A stretch of DNA of 64,000 nucleotides, from NCBI RefSeq assembly GCF_020991275.1, contig NZ_JAJLQY010000002.1, forward strand, positions 186,001 to 250,000. Direction: 5' to 3'. The notes beneath the pieces are model-generated. The model was given only the letters and a program-made list of their open reading frames with translations, was not told the DNA's origin and searched no databases. The position numbers and the translations under genes are program-made. Of the stretch, positions 52,985 through 60,589 are shown one piece after another (position 1 is the stretch's first letter; every line of letters starts with the position of its first letter). Source of the stretch: Actinocorallia sp. API 0066. GTDB taxonomy: Bacteria > Actinomycetota > Actinomycetes > Streptosporangiales > Streptosporangiaceae.

Positions 52985-55560
52985 CGCTGGGCGCCTTGCT
53001 GGAGTCGGCGGACGGGCGGATCGGCGAGTTCGACGGCGTCACCGGTGAAGCAGCGCAGCCAGTATGGGCCGCGCCTCCTGGGCAGCGGTACCCGCACGAC
53101 GGTCTGGGCGGTCAGGTCGAGATCGTGCCAGGACACCAGGTTCTCCCCGTCGCCGGGCCGCTGCGGCATCACCTTGCCGTCGCGGAGCACGAGGTCGAGG
53201 CGGTCGAGCCGGACGGGCCGGTCGGGCGTGAGGGTGACGACGATCTCCCGCTTCCAGGGCGGCCCCGAGGCGGCCAGGTCGTACCTGACGACGGTGCGGG
53301 CGGCGAGCGCGGCCGTCGCGGCGGGCCCGGTGAGCACGGTCGCGCCGTGGTCGGACGCCCCCGCGACGCTCACCTTCACCGCCGACCCTTCCGGCACCGG
53401 AAGATGCACCCCTCCGGACGCGGTGTAGGCGGCCCGCGTCACGGACACCCGTTGCGCGCCCAAGTCGTCGATCTCGTAGGTGACGGCCACGCCCGAGGCG
53501 TCGCCGGGCCAGGCGAACCCGACCCGTACCTCCCCGCCCAGGCGCGTCACCGAGAGGCCCTCGGGCACAGGCAGGTCCACGTGCCTGCGGTGCGCGCCGA
53601 TCGCCGCGCTCTCCCCGGCCAGGGTGACGAGCAGCAGCACCCCGCTGGCGCCCGGACGTACCACGAGGCCGCGCGCGTGCGGCGTGGAGTCCACCCGGAC
53701 GCCGCGCAGCTCCGCGACGGGCACGAGCGCGCCCGGCGGCCACGGAGGGTCGGCGTCCAGGAGGCGCGCCTCCACGAGCCCGTGGTCGGGCAGCGGGAAG
53801 CGCAGAAGGATGCGGTCCTGCCCGTGTGGCTCCAGGGTGAACTCCGTGACGGGTTCGGGAAGCGCGTGCGGCGTCACCGAGAGCGTCACGCCGGGCGTGG
53901 TGGCCTCCACCGGGCCGTCCGGATAGACGGCGTGCACGGTGTACCGCAGGGTCGCCCCGTTGGCCACCGCCCGGTCGGTGAACCCCTCACGGCCGACGGG
54001 GATCGGCACCCCGTCCCGGAACACCGCGACGCGGGCCGCGCCGGGCGGGCACAGCCACCGGCCCGTCACCATGCCGTCGCCCGCCGCCAGCTCGATCCCG
54101 GAAGGCTCGGGCCGCAGCAGCAGCGGCACCGCGACGGCCGGGGGAGAGGCCGCGTCCCCGCGCTTGGCGAAGACCGCGTAGTGCAGGGGGACGTTCACGG
54201 GCGGCGCGAGATCGGCGGCGGCGACGGCCTCGCCGTCCGTCACGTCGGCCGGGGGACGTCCGGCGCGCCGCACCACGGTGTGCGCGACGTCGCCGGACCG
54301 CGACGCCGACGGCGTGAACGTGATCCGCACCGACGAACCGTCCGCCGTCGCGCGCACGTCGGTCGGCGGCAGCGGCGGCAGGGCGCGCTGCCGTTCGGCG
54401 AGGCCGGGCAGGTCGGCGGCGAGCGCCGTCGCGTCCTGGAGCAGCCGCCACGCCCCGTCCGCGTCGCCGCGCGCGGCGAGCGCCTCCGCCTCCGTGACGA
54501 GCCGCTCGGCCGACGCGACCCGGGACCGCGCCTCGACGGCCTCAGCGAGCTCCTCCGCGTCCGGCAGGCTTCCGGCGAGCAGGGAGGCGGCGTGCGCCTG
54601 CCCGGCGTCCAGGAGCTCTCTCAGCCGCCCGCCGGGCCCGCTGGGCGCGCCGCCCTCGCGCAGGATCGCGAAGACGAGCCGCCGCGCCTCGCCCGGCTCG
54701 ATCCCCAGGCCCCGCACCGCGAGGTCCATGAGCGCGTTGTCCGAGGCGCGCTGGGCGCGCCGCTCCCGCAGCCGCGCCACAAAGTCGTAGCGCAGCAGCT
54801 CGGGCAGGAACCCCTCGCGCAGCGCGGCGCGCAGCGCGATCAGCACCGTCTCGGCGTGCGTGGCGCTGGTGTCGCGCGGCCGCCGCGCCCACTCGCCCGC
54901 GACCCGCTCCAGCGCGCGGCCCGCGCCCGTGGAGTCGATCGGGAGGCCGCCCGCCGAGACGCCGTCGAGCAGCCGCACCCCGCCGATCCTGTCGCTGCCC
55001 AGCAGGAACGCCAACAGATGGCGGCTGCCGAGTACTTGGAGCGACTCGCGCGCCTTCGGATACCCCGGATAGGGCGGCGCCGAAGGCAGCGGGTCGGGCG
55101 GGCGCACCTCGACCCCGTCGATCCGGAGCAACTGGTTCAGCTCGGCCGCCGACACCCCGCCCGCCTTGCCGATCGCCTCGCACTCGCCCGGCGTCAGCAG
55201 CTTCAGCGGGCCCGCCGCGTCCAGCAGCCGCAGCCGCGCGTCGGCACGGCGCTGGGCGTTGCGCTCGTCGCCGCCGCGCAGATGCTGCTTGAGCGGCGCC
55301 AGATCGCCCTGCTCGGCCGCGGTGAACACGCCCGCCAGGCGACGGTGGTCGGCCTCCAACCGGTCGATGAGCCGCCGGTACTTGAGCTGCCCGCGCGACC
55401 GCCGCCAGCACTGCCGCACCTCGCGGACGCGCGCGGCGACCGACTCGGGCGTCAGGTGCTCGGGCAGCGCGTAGCGCGCGCGCAGGTCCTCGGGCGGCTG
55501 GTCGCCCGCCGCGCGCGCGGGGTCAAGGACCCGCTTCCTGTAGTCGTCGTCGAACGACAC
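52981..55560 (-). CDS. large scaffold-like protein with helical N-terminus and FN3-like repeats
   Basis: This is an 859-residue soluble protein with a GTG start 13 bases after the Hsp70-like gene. Residues about 1-150 are helical and charged (VREVRQCWRRSRGQLKYRRL); about 150-460 are further helices. From about 465 there are four or more beta-rich segments spaced about 90-100 residues apart (for example DGSSVRITFTPS and GGEVRVGFAWPG), resembling fibronectin type III or Ig-like repeats. No enzyme motif, signal peptide or membrane segment is seen. I do not recognise a named family. The stop overlaps the GTPase 1 start, so it belongs to the core of the system, perhaps as scaffold or recognition subunit bound by the Hsp70-like protein. 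Confidence 0.8.
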   Translation of the reverse strand: MSFDDDYRKRVLDPARAAGDQPPEDLRARYALPEHLTPESVAARVREVRQCWRRSRGQLKYRRLIDRLEADHRRLAGVFTAAEQGDLAPLKQHLRGGDERNAQRRADARLRLLDAAGPLKLLTPGECEAIGKAGGVSAAELNQLLRIDGVEVRPPDPLPSAPPYPGYPKARESLQVLGSRHLLAFLLGSDRIGGVRLLDGVSAGGLPIDSTGAGRALERVAGEWARRPRDTSATHAETVLIALRAALREGFLPELLRYDFVARLRERRAQRASDNALMDLAVRGLGIEPGEARRLVFAILREGGAPSGPGGRLRELLDAGQAHAASLLAGSLPDAEELAEAVEARSRVASAERLVTEAEALAARGDADGAWRLLQDATALAADLPGLAERQRALPPLPPTDVRATADGSSVRITFTPSASRSGDVAHTVVRRAGRPPADVTDGEAVAAADLAPPVNVPLHYAVFAKRGDAASPPAVAVPLLLRPEPSGIELAAGDGMVTGRWLCPPGAARVAVFRDGVPIPVGREGFTDRAVANGATLRYTVHAVYPDGPVEATTPGVTLSVTPHALPEPVTEFTLEPHGQDRILLRFPLPDHGLVEARLLDADPPWPPGALVPVAELRGVRVDSTPHARGLVVRPGASGVLLLVTLAGESAAIGAHRRHVDLPVPEGLSVTRLGGEVRVGFAWPGDASGVAVTYEIDDLGAQRVSVTRAAYTASGGVHLPVPEGSAVKVSVAGASDHGATVLTGPAATAALAARTVVRYDLAASGPPWKREIVVTLTPDRPVRLDRLDLVLRDGKVMPQRPGDGENLVSWHDLDLTAQTVVRVPLPRRRGPYWLRCFTGDAVELADPPVRRLQQGAQR

Positions 55561-55573
55561 CGGGACCGCCGGG

Positions 55574-57157
55574 TCAGCTCACCTGGACCCGCGACAGCGC
55601 GGCGCGGGACGCCTCCACGTCATCCTCGGTCATCCTGCCCACCTCCACCTGGAGATCGAGGCGCTCGCCCGTCTCCTTCTCTTCGGCCGTCACATGCAGG
55701 AGCCCTGAGGAGTCCAGGGTGAAGGTCACGGAGATGGGCCAGCCCGCCTTCTTGCCGGACGGCACCGCCACCGAACCCGTCGCGATCTCGGTGTTGTCGG
55801 CGGGCTCCGGCGACTCGACGGCCCCGGCCTGCTCCATGACGCGCACGTCCGCCGTCGTCTGGTCGTCGTGCACGGTGAAGAAGTCGGAGGTGCGGCCCGC
55901 AGGCAGCTCGTCGTTGGCGTGCACCAGGTGGATGACCTCCTCGGCCTGGGTGTCGCGGTTCAACACGACGATCCCGAAGCCGCGCGAGGCGACCGTCTTG
56001 ATCCGGCGCGCGGCGATCTGCCGCTGCTGCTCGGCCGACAGGCCCGCGCGGCTGGCCATCTCCTCGGCCTCCTCCTGCGCGCCCTCCTGGAGCAGCCTGC
56101 GGAACGTCTCCTCGAACGCGTACAGGGCGGCGCCCTTGGCGACGGCGAGATCAGGGTCCTGGAGCTTGGGCGTAAGGCCGAGCTCCGCAGACAGCCGCGC
56201 CGACACCGCGGGCATCTTGGTCGAGCCGCCCACGAGCACCAGATCGTCGTAGTCGGTGACGCCCTTGCTCCTGGCCACCTCAAGGGTGCGGCCGGTGATC
56301 TCGACGGTACGGTCCAGCAGGTCCTTGGTGATCTCCTCGAAGATCTCCCGGGTGATCTCCAAGGTGGCGACCCGGCCCCCGTGCATCACCCTGACGGTGT
56401 GCTGGGTGCGCGTCGTCAGCGCCTTCTTCGCCTCCTCGGCGTCCCGGCGCAACTGCTGCTCGGTCAGCTTGTCGTCCAGGGGGTCGCCCGCGTCCGGGTG
56501 CTCGGCCGTGAACTGCTCCGCCAGGTACTCCACCAGGCGGGCGTCCCAGTCGGCGCCGCCCAGCTCGTGGTCGCCGTCGGTGCAGATCACCTCGATGTGG
56601 CCGCCGCGCAGCGCGATCACCGTCGTGTCGAAGGTGCCGCCGCCCAGGTCGTAGACGAGGATCGTGCGGTCCCTGTCGGGGTTCAGCACCCCGTAGGTGA
56701 CGGCCGCCGCGATCGGCTCGGAGATGATGTCGATCACGTTGAGGCCGGCCAGCCGCCCCGCCTTGCGCGTCGCGTCCCGCTCGGCCGCGCCGAAGTAGGC
56801 CGGGACGGTGATGACGACGTCACGGGCCACCTCGCCCGTCACCGTCTGCGCGTCGTTGGCGAGCTTCACCAGGACGAACGCCGACAGCTCCTCGGGGTTG
56901 TAGCTGAACCCGTGGATCTCGCGCGGCACGTCACGGCCCATGTCCCGCTTGATCAGGCTGACCACGTTGTCGGGGTCGATCACGGCGGTGTCCTTGGCGG
57001 TCGCGCCCACCACCACGTTGCTGCCGGACTCGAAGTAGACGACCGACGGCGTCGTGTCGGTGCCCTCCAGGTTCCGCAGCACGGTCGGGCGTCCCACGTC
57101 GTCGATGCTGGCGATGCAGGAGTACGTCGTGCCCAGGTCGATCCCGTATACAGCCAT
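55574..57157 (-). CDS. Hsp70/DnaK-like protein lacking the helical lid
   Basis: This 527-residue protein starts at ATG 57157 (MAVYGIDLGTTYSCIAS), with AAGGAC upstream; a longer frame is only the GrpE overlap. The nucleotide-binding domain (about 1-365) has the phosphate loops DLGTTYS, VYDLGGGTFDTT and VGGSTKMP. The substrate-binding beta domain (about 370-500) is present, but the protein ends soon after GERLDLQVEVGRMTEDDVEASRAAL, so the C-terminal helical lid and tail of normal DnaK (about 600 residues or more) are missing. It is preceded by a GrpE-like gene and followed by the scaffold gene; there is no DnaJ. It is therefore a dedicated, specialised Hsp70 and not the housekeeping chaperone. 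Confidence 0.92.
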   Translation of the reverse strand: MAVYGIDLGTTYSCIASIDDVGRPTVLRNLEGTDTTPSVVYFESGSNVVVGATAKDTAVIDPDNVVSLIKRDMGRDVPREIHGFSYNPEELSAFVLVKLANDAQTVTGEVARDVVITVPAYFGAAERDATRKAGRLAGLNVIDIISEPIAAAVTYGVLNPDRDRTILVYDLGGGTFDTTVIALRGGHIEVICTDGDHELGGADWDARLVEYLAEQFTAEHPDAGDPLDDKLTEQQLRRDAEEAKKALTTRTQHTVRVMHGGRVATLEITREIFEEITKDLLDRTVEITGRTLEVARSKGVTDYDDLVLVGGSTKMPAVSARLSAELGLTPKLQDPDLAVAKGAALYAFEETFRRLLQEGAQEEAEEMASRAGLSAEQQRQIAARRIKTVASRGFGIVVLNRDTQAEEVIHLVHANDELPAGRTSDFFTVHDDQTTADVRVMEQAGAVESPEPADNTEIATGSVAVPSGKKAGWPISVTFTLDSSGLLHVTAEEKETGERLDLQVEVGRMTEDDVEASRAALSRVQVS

Positions 57158-57171
57158 GTCCTTGAGTGTCC

Positions 57172-57801
57172 TCAGTCTTCCCTGTACTTGCCGACACGGA
57201 CTTGCGCTCTGCGCACGATCACGTCGCCGCGCGCGAAACCCTCCCGGCACACCTCGACGACCTTGCCGTCCAGGCCCCGGTCGGTGACGGGCTCCACGCC
57301 CAGCGGACGGTGCCGCGCCGAGTCATAGGGTTCGCCGAACTCGACCTCGAAGATCTCGACGCCGGTGCGGCCGAGGGCCTCGGCGAGCTCGTCGCCGATC
57401 ATGCCCAGGAGGGGTGCCACGTGCTCGCCGTCGGGGGGCTGTACCTCAGCCCTCCGGACGAGGTCGTACAGTCGGTAGAGAGCGGCCCTGACCGGCTCGT
57501 GGAGCTGGTCGAGCTCGCCGCGCCGCAGGCTTTCGTTCTCCCGGTGCAGCCGGTCGATGATCTCCTCGCGGTGCCGGGCCCGCTCGTGCTCGCGGCCGAC
57601 CATTGCGGTCAGTCCGGAAAGCGCCGAGCACAGTTCGGCCAGGGTGGGCGCGTGCCGACCCTCGGGCTGGCCTACGGGCTGTCCCTCGGGCGGGACACCG
57701 GGTGCACTGGACACGTTGGAAAACCCTAACGGTCGGTTACCCACCACGATAGGGCTTCTCGAAGAAGAGACACGATCGGGTAACAGGCCCGAAACGCTCA
57801 T
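57172..57801 (-). CDS. GrpE-like nucleotide exchange factor
   Basis: This protein has up to 209 residues. The start is uncertain: ATG 57801 and GTG 57714 are both possible and neither has a good ribosome binding site. A coiled-coil region (about residues 70-110, REHERARHREEIIDRLHRENESL) precedes a domain with DGEHVAPLLGMIGDELAEAL, VEIFEVEFGEPYD and the ending GKVVEVCREGFARGDVIVRRAQVRVGK, the typical GrpE head. GrpE proteins release ADP from Hsp70. The adjacent Hsp70-like gene, 14 bases downstream, is the obvious partner. First gene of the six-gene minus-strand operon; the promoter must lie in the short divergent gap before the ACT gene. Confidence 0.85.
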   Translation of the reverse strand: MSVSGLLPDRVSSSRSPIVVGNRPLGFSNVSSAPGVPPEGQPVGQPEGRHAPTLAELCSALSGLTAMVGREHERARHREEIIDRLHRENESLRRGELDQLHEPVRAALYRLYDLVRRAEVQPPDGEHVAPLLGMIGDELAEALGRTGVEIFEVEFGEPYDSARHRPLGVEPVTDRGLDGKVVEVCREGFARGDVIVRRAQVRVGKYRED

Positions 57802-57841
57802 ACTGCACGATTAAGGGACGGAACGCTTACTGGAGGTCGCG

Positions 57842-58474
57842 ATGCTCCTGCGCATACGCGTCCGGCTCCCGGATCGTCCGGGTTCGCTGGGCAAGGTCGC
57901 GCGCACCCTCGGCGCCGCCGGCGCCGACGTGGTGCGGCTGTCCGTTCTGGAGCAGGACGAGGGCCGCGCCCTCGACGACTTCACCGTCTCGTGGCCTAAC
58001 GGTCTGTCCGCCGACCGGCTCATCGCCGGACTCGACGCGGTGCCCGGCGTCAAGGTCGAGGGCCTGTGGCGCACCGTCGAGCCGCAGGGACTGCACCCCG
58101 ACGTCGCGCTCATCGGGCAGCTCGCCACCGCGCCCGCCGTCGACGGGCTGGTGATCCTCGCCGACGCGCTGCCCGCGATCCTGTCCGCCGACTGGGCGGG
58201 CGTGGTGCACGTGCCGTCCGGGAAGCTCGTGCACACCAGCCCCGGCGGCGAGACGGCCGAGGCGCCCGCCGACCTGGAACCCCTGCGGCTGCGTGCCTTC
58301 CAGGCGCCGGACGGGGCCCAGTACGCGTTCGTGCCCCTTCCGTCGGCCGACCTGGCCGTCCTCGTGGCCCGTTCCAACGCGCCCGAGTTCCACAAGACGG
58401 AGATACTGCGGCTGGAACAGCTCGTGCTGGCCGCCTGCGCGGTGCTCGGGGAGAGGCTGGGGCCGTTCGCCTAG
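57842..58474 (+). CDS. ACT domain-containing protein
   Basis: This is a 210-residue soluble protein whose ATG has GGAGG six bases upstream. Residues about 1-72 form an ACT domain (LRIRVRLPDRPGSLGKVARTLGAAGADV), a small-molecule, usually amino-acid, binding fold. The rest (about 75-205) is an uncharacterised alpha/beta region with LVILADALPAILSADWAG and a C-terminal helix, somewhat like a GAF domain. No enzyme motif is visible. It is divergent from the GrpE-like gene, sharing a 40-base promoter gap, and convergent with the thioesterase gene. It is probably a ligand-sensing regulatory protein; a link to the GTPase operon is possible only through the shared promoter region. Confidence 0.82.
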   Translation: MLLRIRVRLPDRPGSLGKVARTLGAAGADVVRLSVLEQDEGRALDDFTVSWPNGLSADRLIAGLDAVPGVKVEGLWRTVEPQGLHPDVALIGQLATAPAVDGLVILADALPAILSADWAGVVHVPSGKLVHTSPGGETAEAPADLEPLRLRAFQAPDGAQYAFVPLPSADLAVLVARSNAPEFHKTEILRLEQLVLAACAVLGERLGPFA

Positions 58475-58482
58475 CACGGCGG

Positions 58483-59256
58483 CTAGGAGCCGAGCGGGGC
58501 CGTCACGACGGCCGTGGTGTCGCTGTGGCCGACCGGGCCCTTGGCGTCGTAGACGACGGCGTGGCCCACCGCGATGCCGTCGGACGACAGGTGGCCGCCC
58601 GCCTCTATGCCGAGCGTGTCGCCCTCGGGGAGACGTGCCAGGTGCAGCGTGTAGTCCGCGTTGATGAAGCTGAGGGTGCCGGGGCCCCAGTGCGTCATCG
58701 GGCTGGCCAGATCGGCGGCCTGGGCGGCGCGCACGAAGGGCGTGTAAGGCTCGTCGTCCACCAGGGGGCGTACTTCGCGGATCCAGGCGCGGCGGCGTAC
58801 GTCGCCCGTCCAGGACTGCCCGTCCACGGGCCACATGAGGAAGGGCGCGCTCGCGTCGACCTGGGGGGCTTCGCCGGGAGGGCCCGCGTCCCAGGTGGGA
58901 GCGGTCCAACCTGGGCCGTCGGCGGGTTGGTCGCCCGCGCGCAGCAGGACGCACGTGGCGCGGGCGATGAGCCCGGCCGGGCTGTGCACCGTGGCGTCCA
59001 CGACCCGGATGCGGCGGCCCTGCCGGATGAGTGCCGTCGTGACGCGGAGCGGGGCGAGCTTCGCGTTCTTGAACAGATCGACGGTGAGGCGGGCGGGCCT
59101 GAGCCCGTCGGCCGGGACGTCGCGTTCGATCTGCCGCGCCATGAGCCCGCCGAGCAGGCGGCCGTGCAGCATGTCGGGCGACCACGGGCCGCGGGCGTGG
59201 GGAGAGGGCGTGAACTCCCCGCCGTCGAGGGTGAAGAACGGTTCCACCCGGGCCAT
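58483..59256 (-). CDS. acyl-CoA thioesterase family protein (double hot-dog)
   Basis: This 257-residue protein starts at ATG 59256 (MARVEPFF); the longer frame to 59310 has no support. The pattern matches TesB-like or acyl-CoA thioesterase-like double hot-dog proteins: SPDMLHGRLLGGLMARQIE in the first half, ARLTVDLFKNAKLAPLRV, and LSFINADYTLHLARLPEGDTLGIEAGGHLSSDGIAVG in the second. They hydrolyse acyl-CoA to free acid and CoA. It is divergent from the acyl-CoA dehydrogenase gene across 210 bases, suggesting joint control in a fatty-acid or sterol degradation pathway. A GAAC-GTT-GTTC inverted repeat lies just before the start. Confidence 0.85.
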   Translation of the reverse strand: MARVEPFFTLDGGEFTPSPHARGPWSPDMLHGRLLGGLMARQIERDVPADGLRPARLTVDLFKNAKLAPLRVTTALIRQGRRIRVVDATVHSPAGLIARATCVLLRAGDQPADGPGWTAPTWDAGPPGEAPQVDASAPFLMWPVDGQSWTGDVRRRAWIREVRPLVDDEPYTPFVRAAQAADLASPMTHWGPGTLSFINADYTLHLARLPEGDTLGIEAGGHLSSDGIAVGHAVVYDAKGPVGHSDTTAVVTAPLGS

Positions 59257-59266
59257 GATGCCCTGA

Positions 59267-59281
59267 CCGAACGTTGTTCGG
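59267..59281. promoter_or_regulatory. inverted repeat CCGAAC-GTT-GTTCGG
   Basis: Perfect 6-bp arms with a 3-base spacer lie 10 bases upstream of the thioesterase start on the minus strand, in the divergent region shared with the acyl-CoA dehydrogenase gene. It is a likely repressor operator of TetR type. Confidence 0.5.
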
Positions 59282-59440
59282 GAAGGGGGATTTACGGCCT
59301 CCGGCACCACCGCGCCGCGGTGCCGGATGGCCGTATACCGAAAAACCTAGGGGTCGGGGGTGATCGTTCCCGTTTCTCTGCGGTGAATTCGCGGTTACGT
59401 GACCTGATCCGAACGCCGGGGCGCGCTGTTATGCTCTTGC

Positions 59441-59453
59441 CCAAGCGCTTGCT
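59441..59453. promoter_or_regulatory. CCAAGCGCTTGCT operator-like motif, copy 2
   Basis: Identical 13 bases to 34470-34482. The 10-bp palindrome CAAGCGCTTG (59442-59451) ends 15 bases before the ATG of the acyl-CoA dehydrogenase gene and directly precedes its GGGAGG ribosome binding site, so a bound protein would block initiation or elongation. Confidence 0.5.
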
Positions 59454-59466
59454 AGGGAGGTTCGGG

Positions 59467-60570
59467 ATGGAGCTGGCCGTCACCGAGGAACAGCGGGAAC
59501 TCGGCGCCACCGTGCGCCGCCTGCTCGCCGACCACGCCCCCGAGACGGCCGTCAGACGGCTCATGGACGGCCCGGACGGCCACGACCCGGCGCTGTGGTC
59601 CCGGATGGCCGCGCTGGGCCTCCAGGGGCTCGCGGTGCCCGAGGAGTACGGCGGGGCTGGCTGCGGGATGGCCGAGCTCGGTGTTGTCCTTGAGGAACTC
59701 GGGCGGTGCCTGCTTCCGTCGCCGTTCCTGCCGTCGGCCGTCCTCGCCGTCTCCACACTCCTGGCGGCCGACGACGTGGGGGCGTGTGCGACCTACCTGC
59801 CTGGCATCGCCGAAGGGACGCTCATCGCTACCGTCGCGCTGCCTATGGGCGACTCGGCGCCCGCGGGGGTGCGGGCCGAGCCTGCGGGAGCCGCCCCCGT
59901 GCTCACCGGGACGGCCGACCTCGTGCTCGAAGCCCAGGTGGCCGACCTTCTGCTGATCCCGGCCGCATCGCCTTCCGGGACGACCCTCTACGCCGTGGAG
60001 GCGACGGCTCCCGGCGTCACCGTGACGGCGCTGCCCACGCTCGACCAGACACGTCGCCTCGGTCGGGTCACCCTGGCGTCGGCTCCGGCCGTGCCGGTGG
60101 GCGCGGAGGGCGGTGCCCCGCCTGTCGTCGCGCGTGTCCTGGACCTGGCTGAGATCGCCCTGTCAGCGGAGGCCCTCGGCGGCGCCCAGTTCTGCCTGGA
60201 CTCGTCCGTCGCCTACGCCAAGGTCCGCCACCAGTTCGGCAGGCCCATCGGCGCCTTCCAGGCCGTCAAACACAAGTGCGCCGACCTGCTCACCCTCGTC
60301 GAGACCGCCCGTTCCGCCGTCACGCACGCCACCCAGACCGCCGACACGGCGGCCCCGGACGCCCTCCCCGTCACCGCCTCCCTCACCAAGTCCTACACCG
60401 CCGACGCCTACTTCACCGCCGCCGCTGAGACCCTCCAGATCCACGGCGGCCTCGGCTTCACCTGGGAACACCACGCCCACCTCCACTTCAAGCGCGCCAA
60501 ATCCACCCAACTCCTCTTCGCCACCCCCAGCAGCCACCGCACCCGCCTGGCCGCGCACCTCTCGCTCTAG
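59467..60570 (+). CDS. acyl-CoA dehydrogenase
   Basis: This 367-residue FAD-dependent enzyme introduces a trans double bond into an acyl-CoA. The start ATG 59467 has GGGAGG at 59454-59459. N-terminal helices (VTEEQRELGATVRRLL), GLQGLAVPEEYGGAGCGMAELGVVLEELGR, and the C-terminal signature YAKVRHQFGRPIGAFQAVKHKCADL with ETLQIHGGLGFTWEHHAHLHFKRAKS are clear. It resembles the shorter subunits of heteromeric sterol side-chain dehydrogenases of actinobacteria, in which partners are encoded elsewhere; that assignment is tentative. It is divergent from the thioesterase gene. The 3' part (60200-60560) is very C-rich. Confidence 0.92.
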   Translation: MELAVTEEQRELGATVRRLLADHAPETAVRRLMDGPDGHDPALWSRMAALGLQGLAVPEEYGGAGCGMAELGVVLEELGRCLLPSPFLPSAVLAVSTLLAADDVGACATYLPGIAEGTLIATVALPMGDSAPAGVRAEPAGAAPVLTGTADLVLEAQVADLLLIPAASPSGTTLYAVEATAPGVTVTALPTLDQTRRLGRVTLASAPAVPVGAEGGAPPVVARVLDLAEIALSAEALGGAQFCLDSSVAYAKVRHQFGRPIGAFQAVKHKCADLLTLVETARSAVTHATQTADTAAPDALPVTASLTKSYTADAYFTAAAETLQIHGGLGFTWEHHAHLHFKRAKSTQLLFATPSSHRTRLAAHLSL

Positions 60571-60589
60571 ACGGCCTAGGTCTCCGTGA

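Noticed and set aside
57142-57180. HspR/HAIR operator near the Hsp70-like gene
   Set aside because: Only one CTTGAGT half-site is present; the second ACTCAAG arm at seven-base spacing is missing, and the site is inside the operon.
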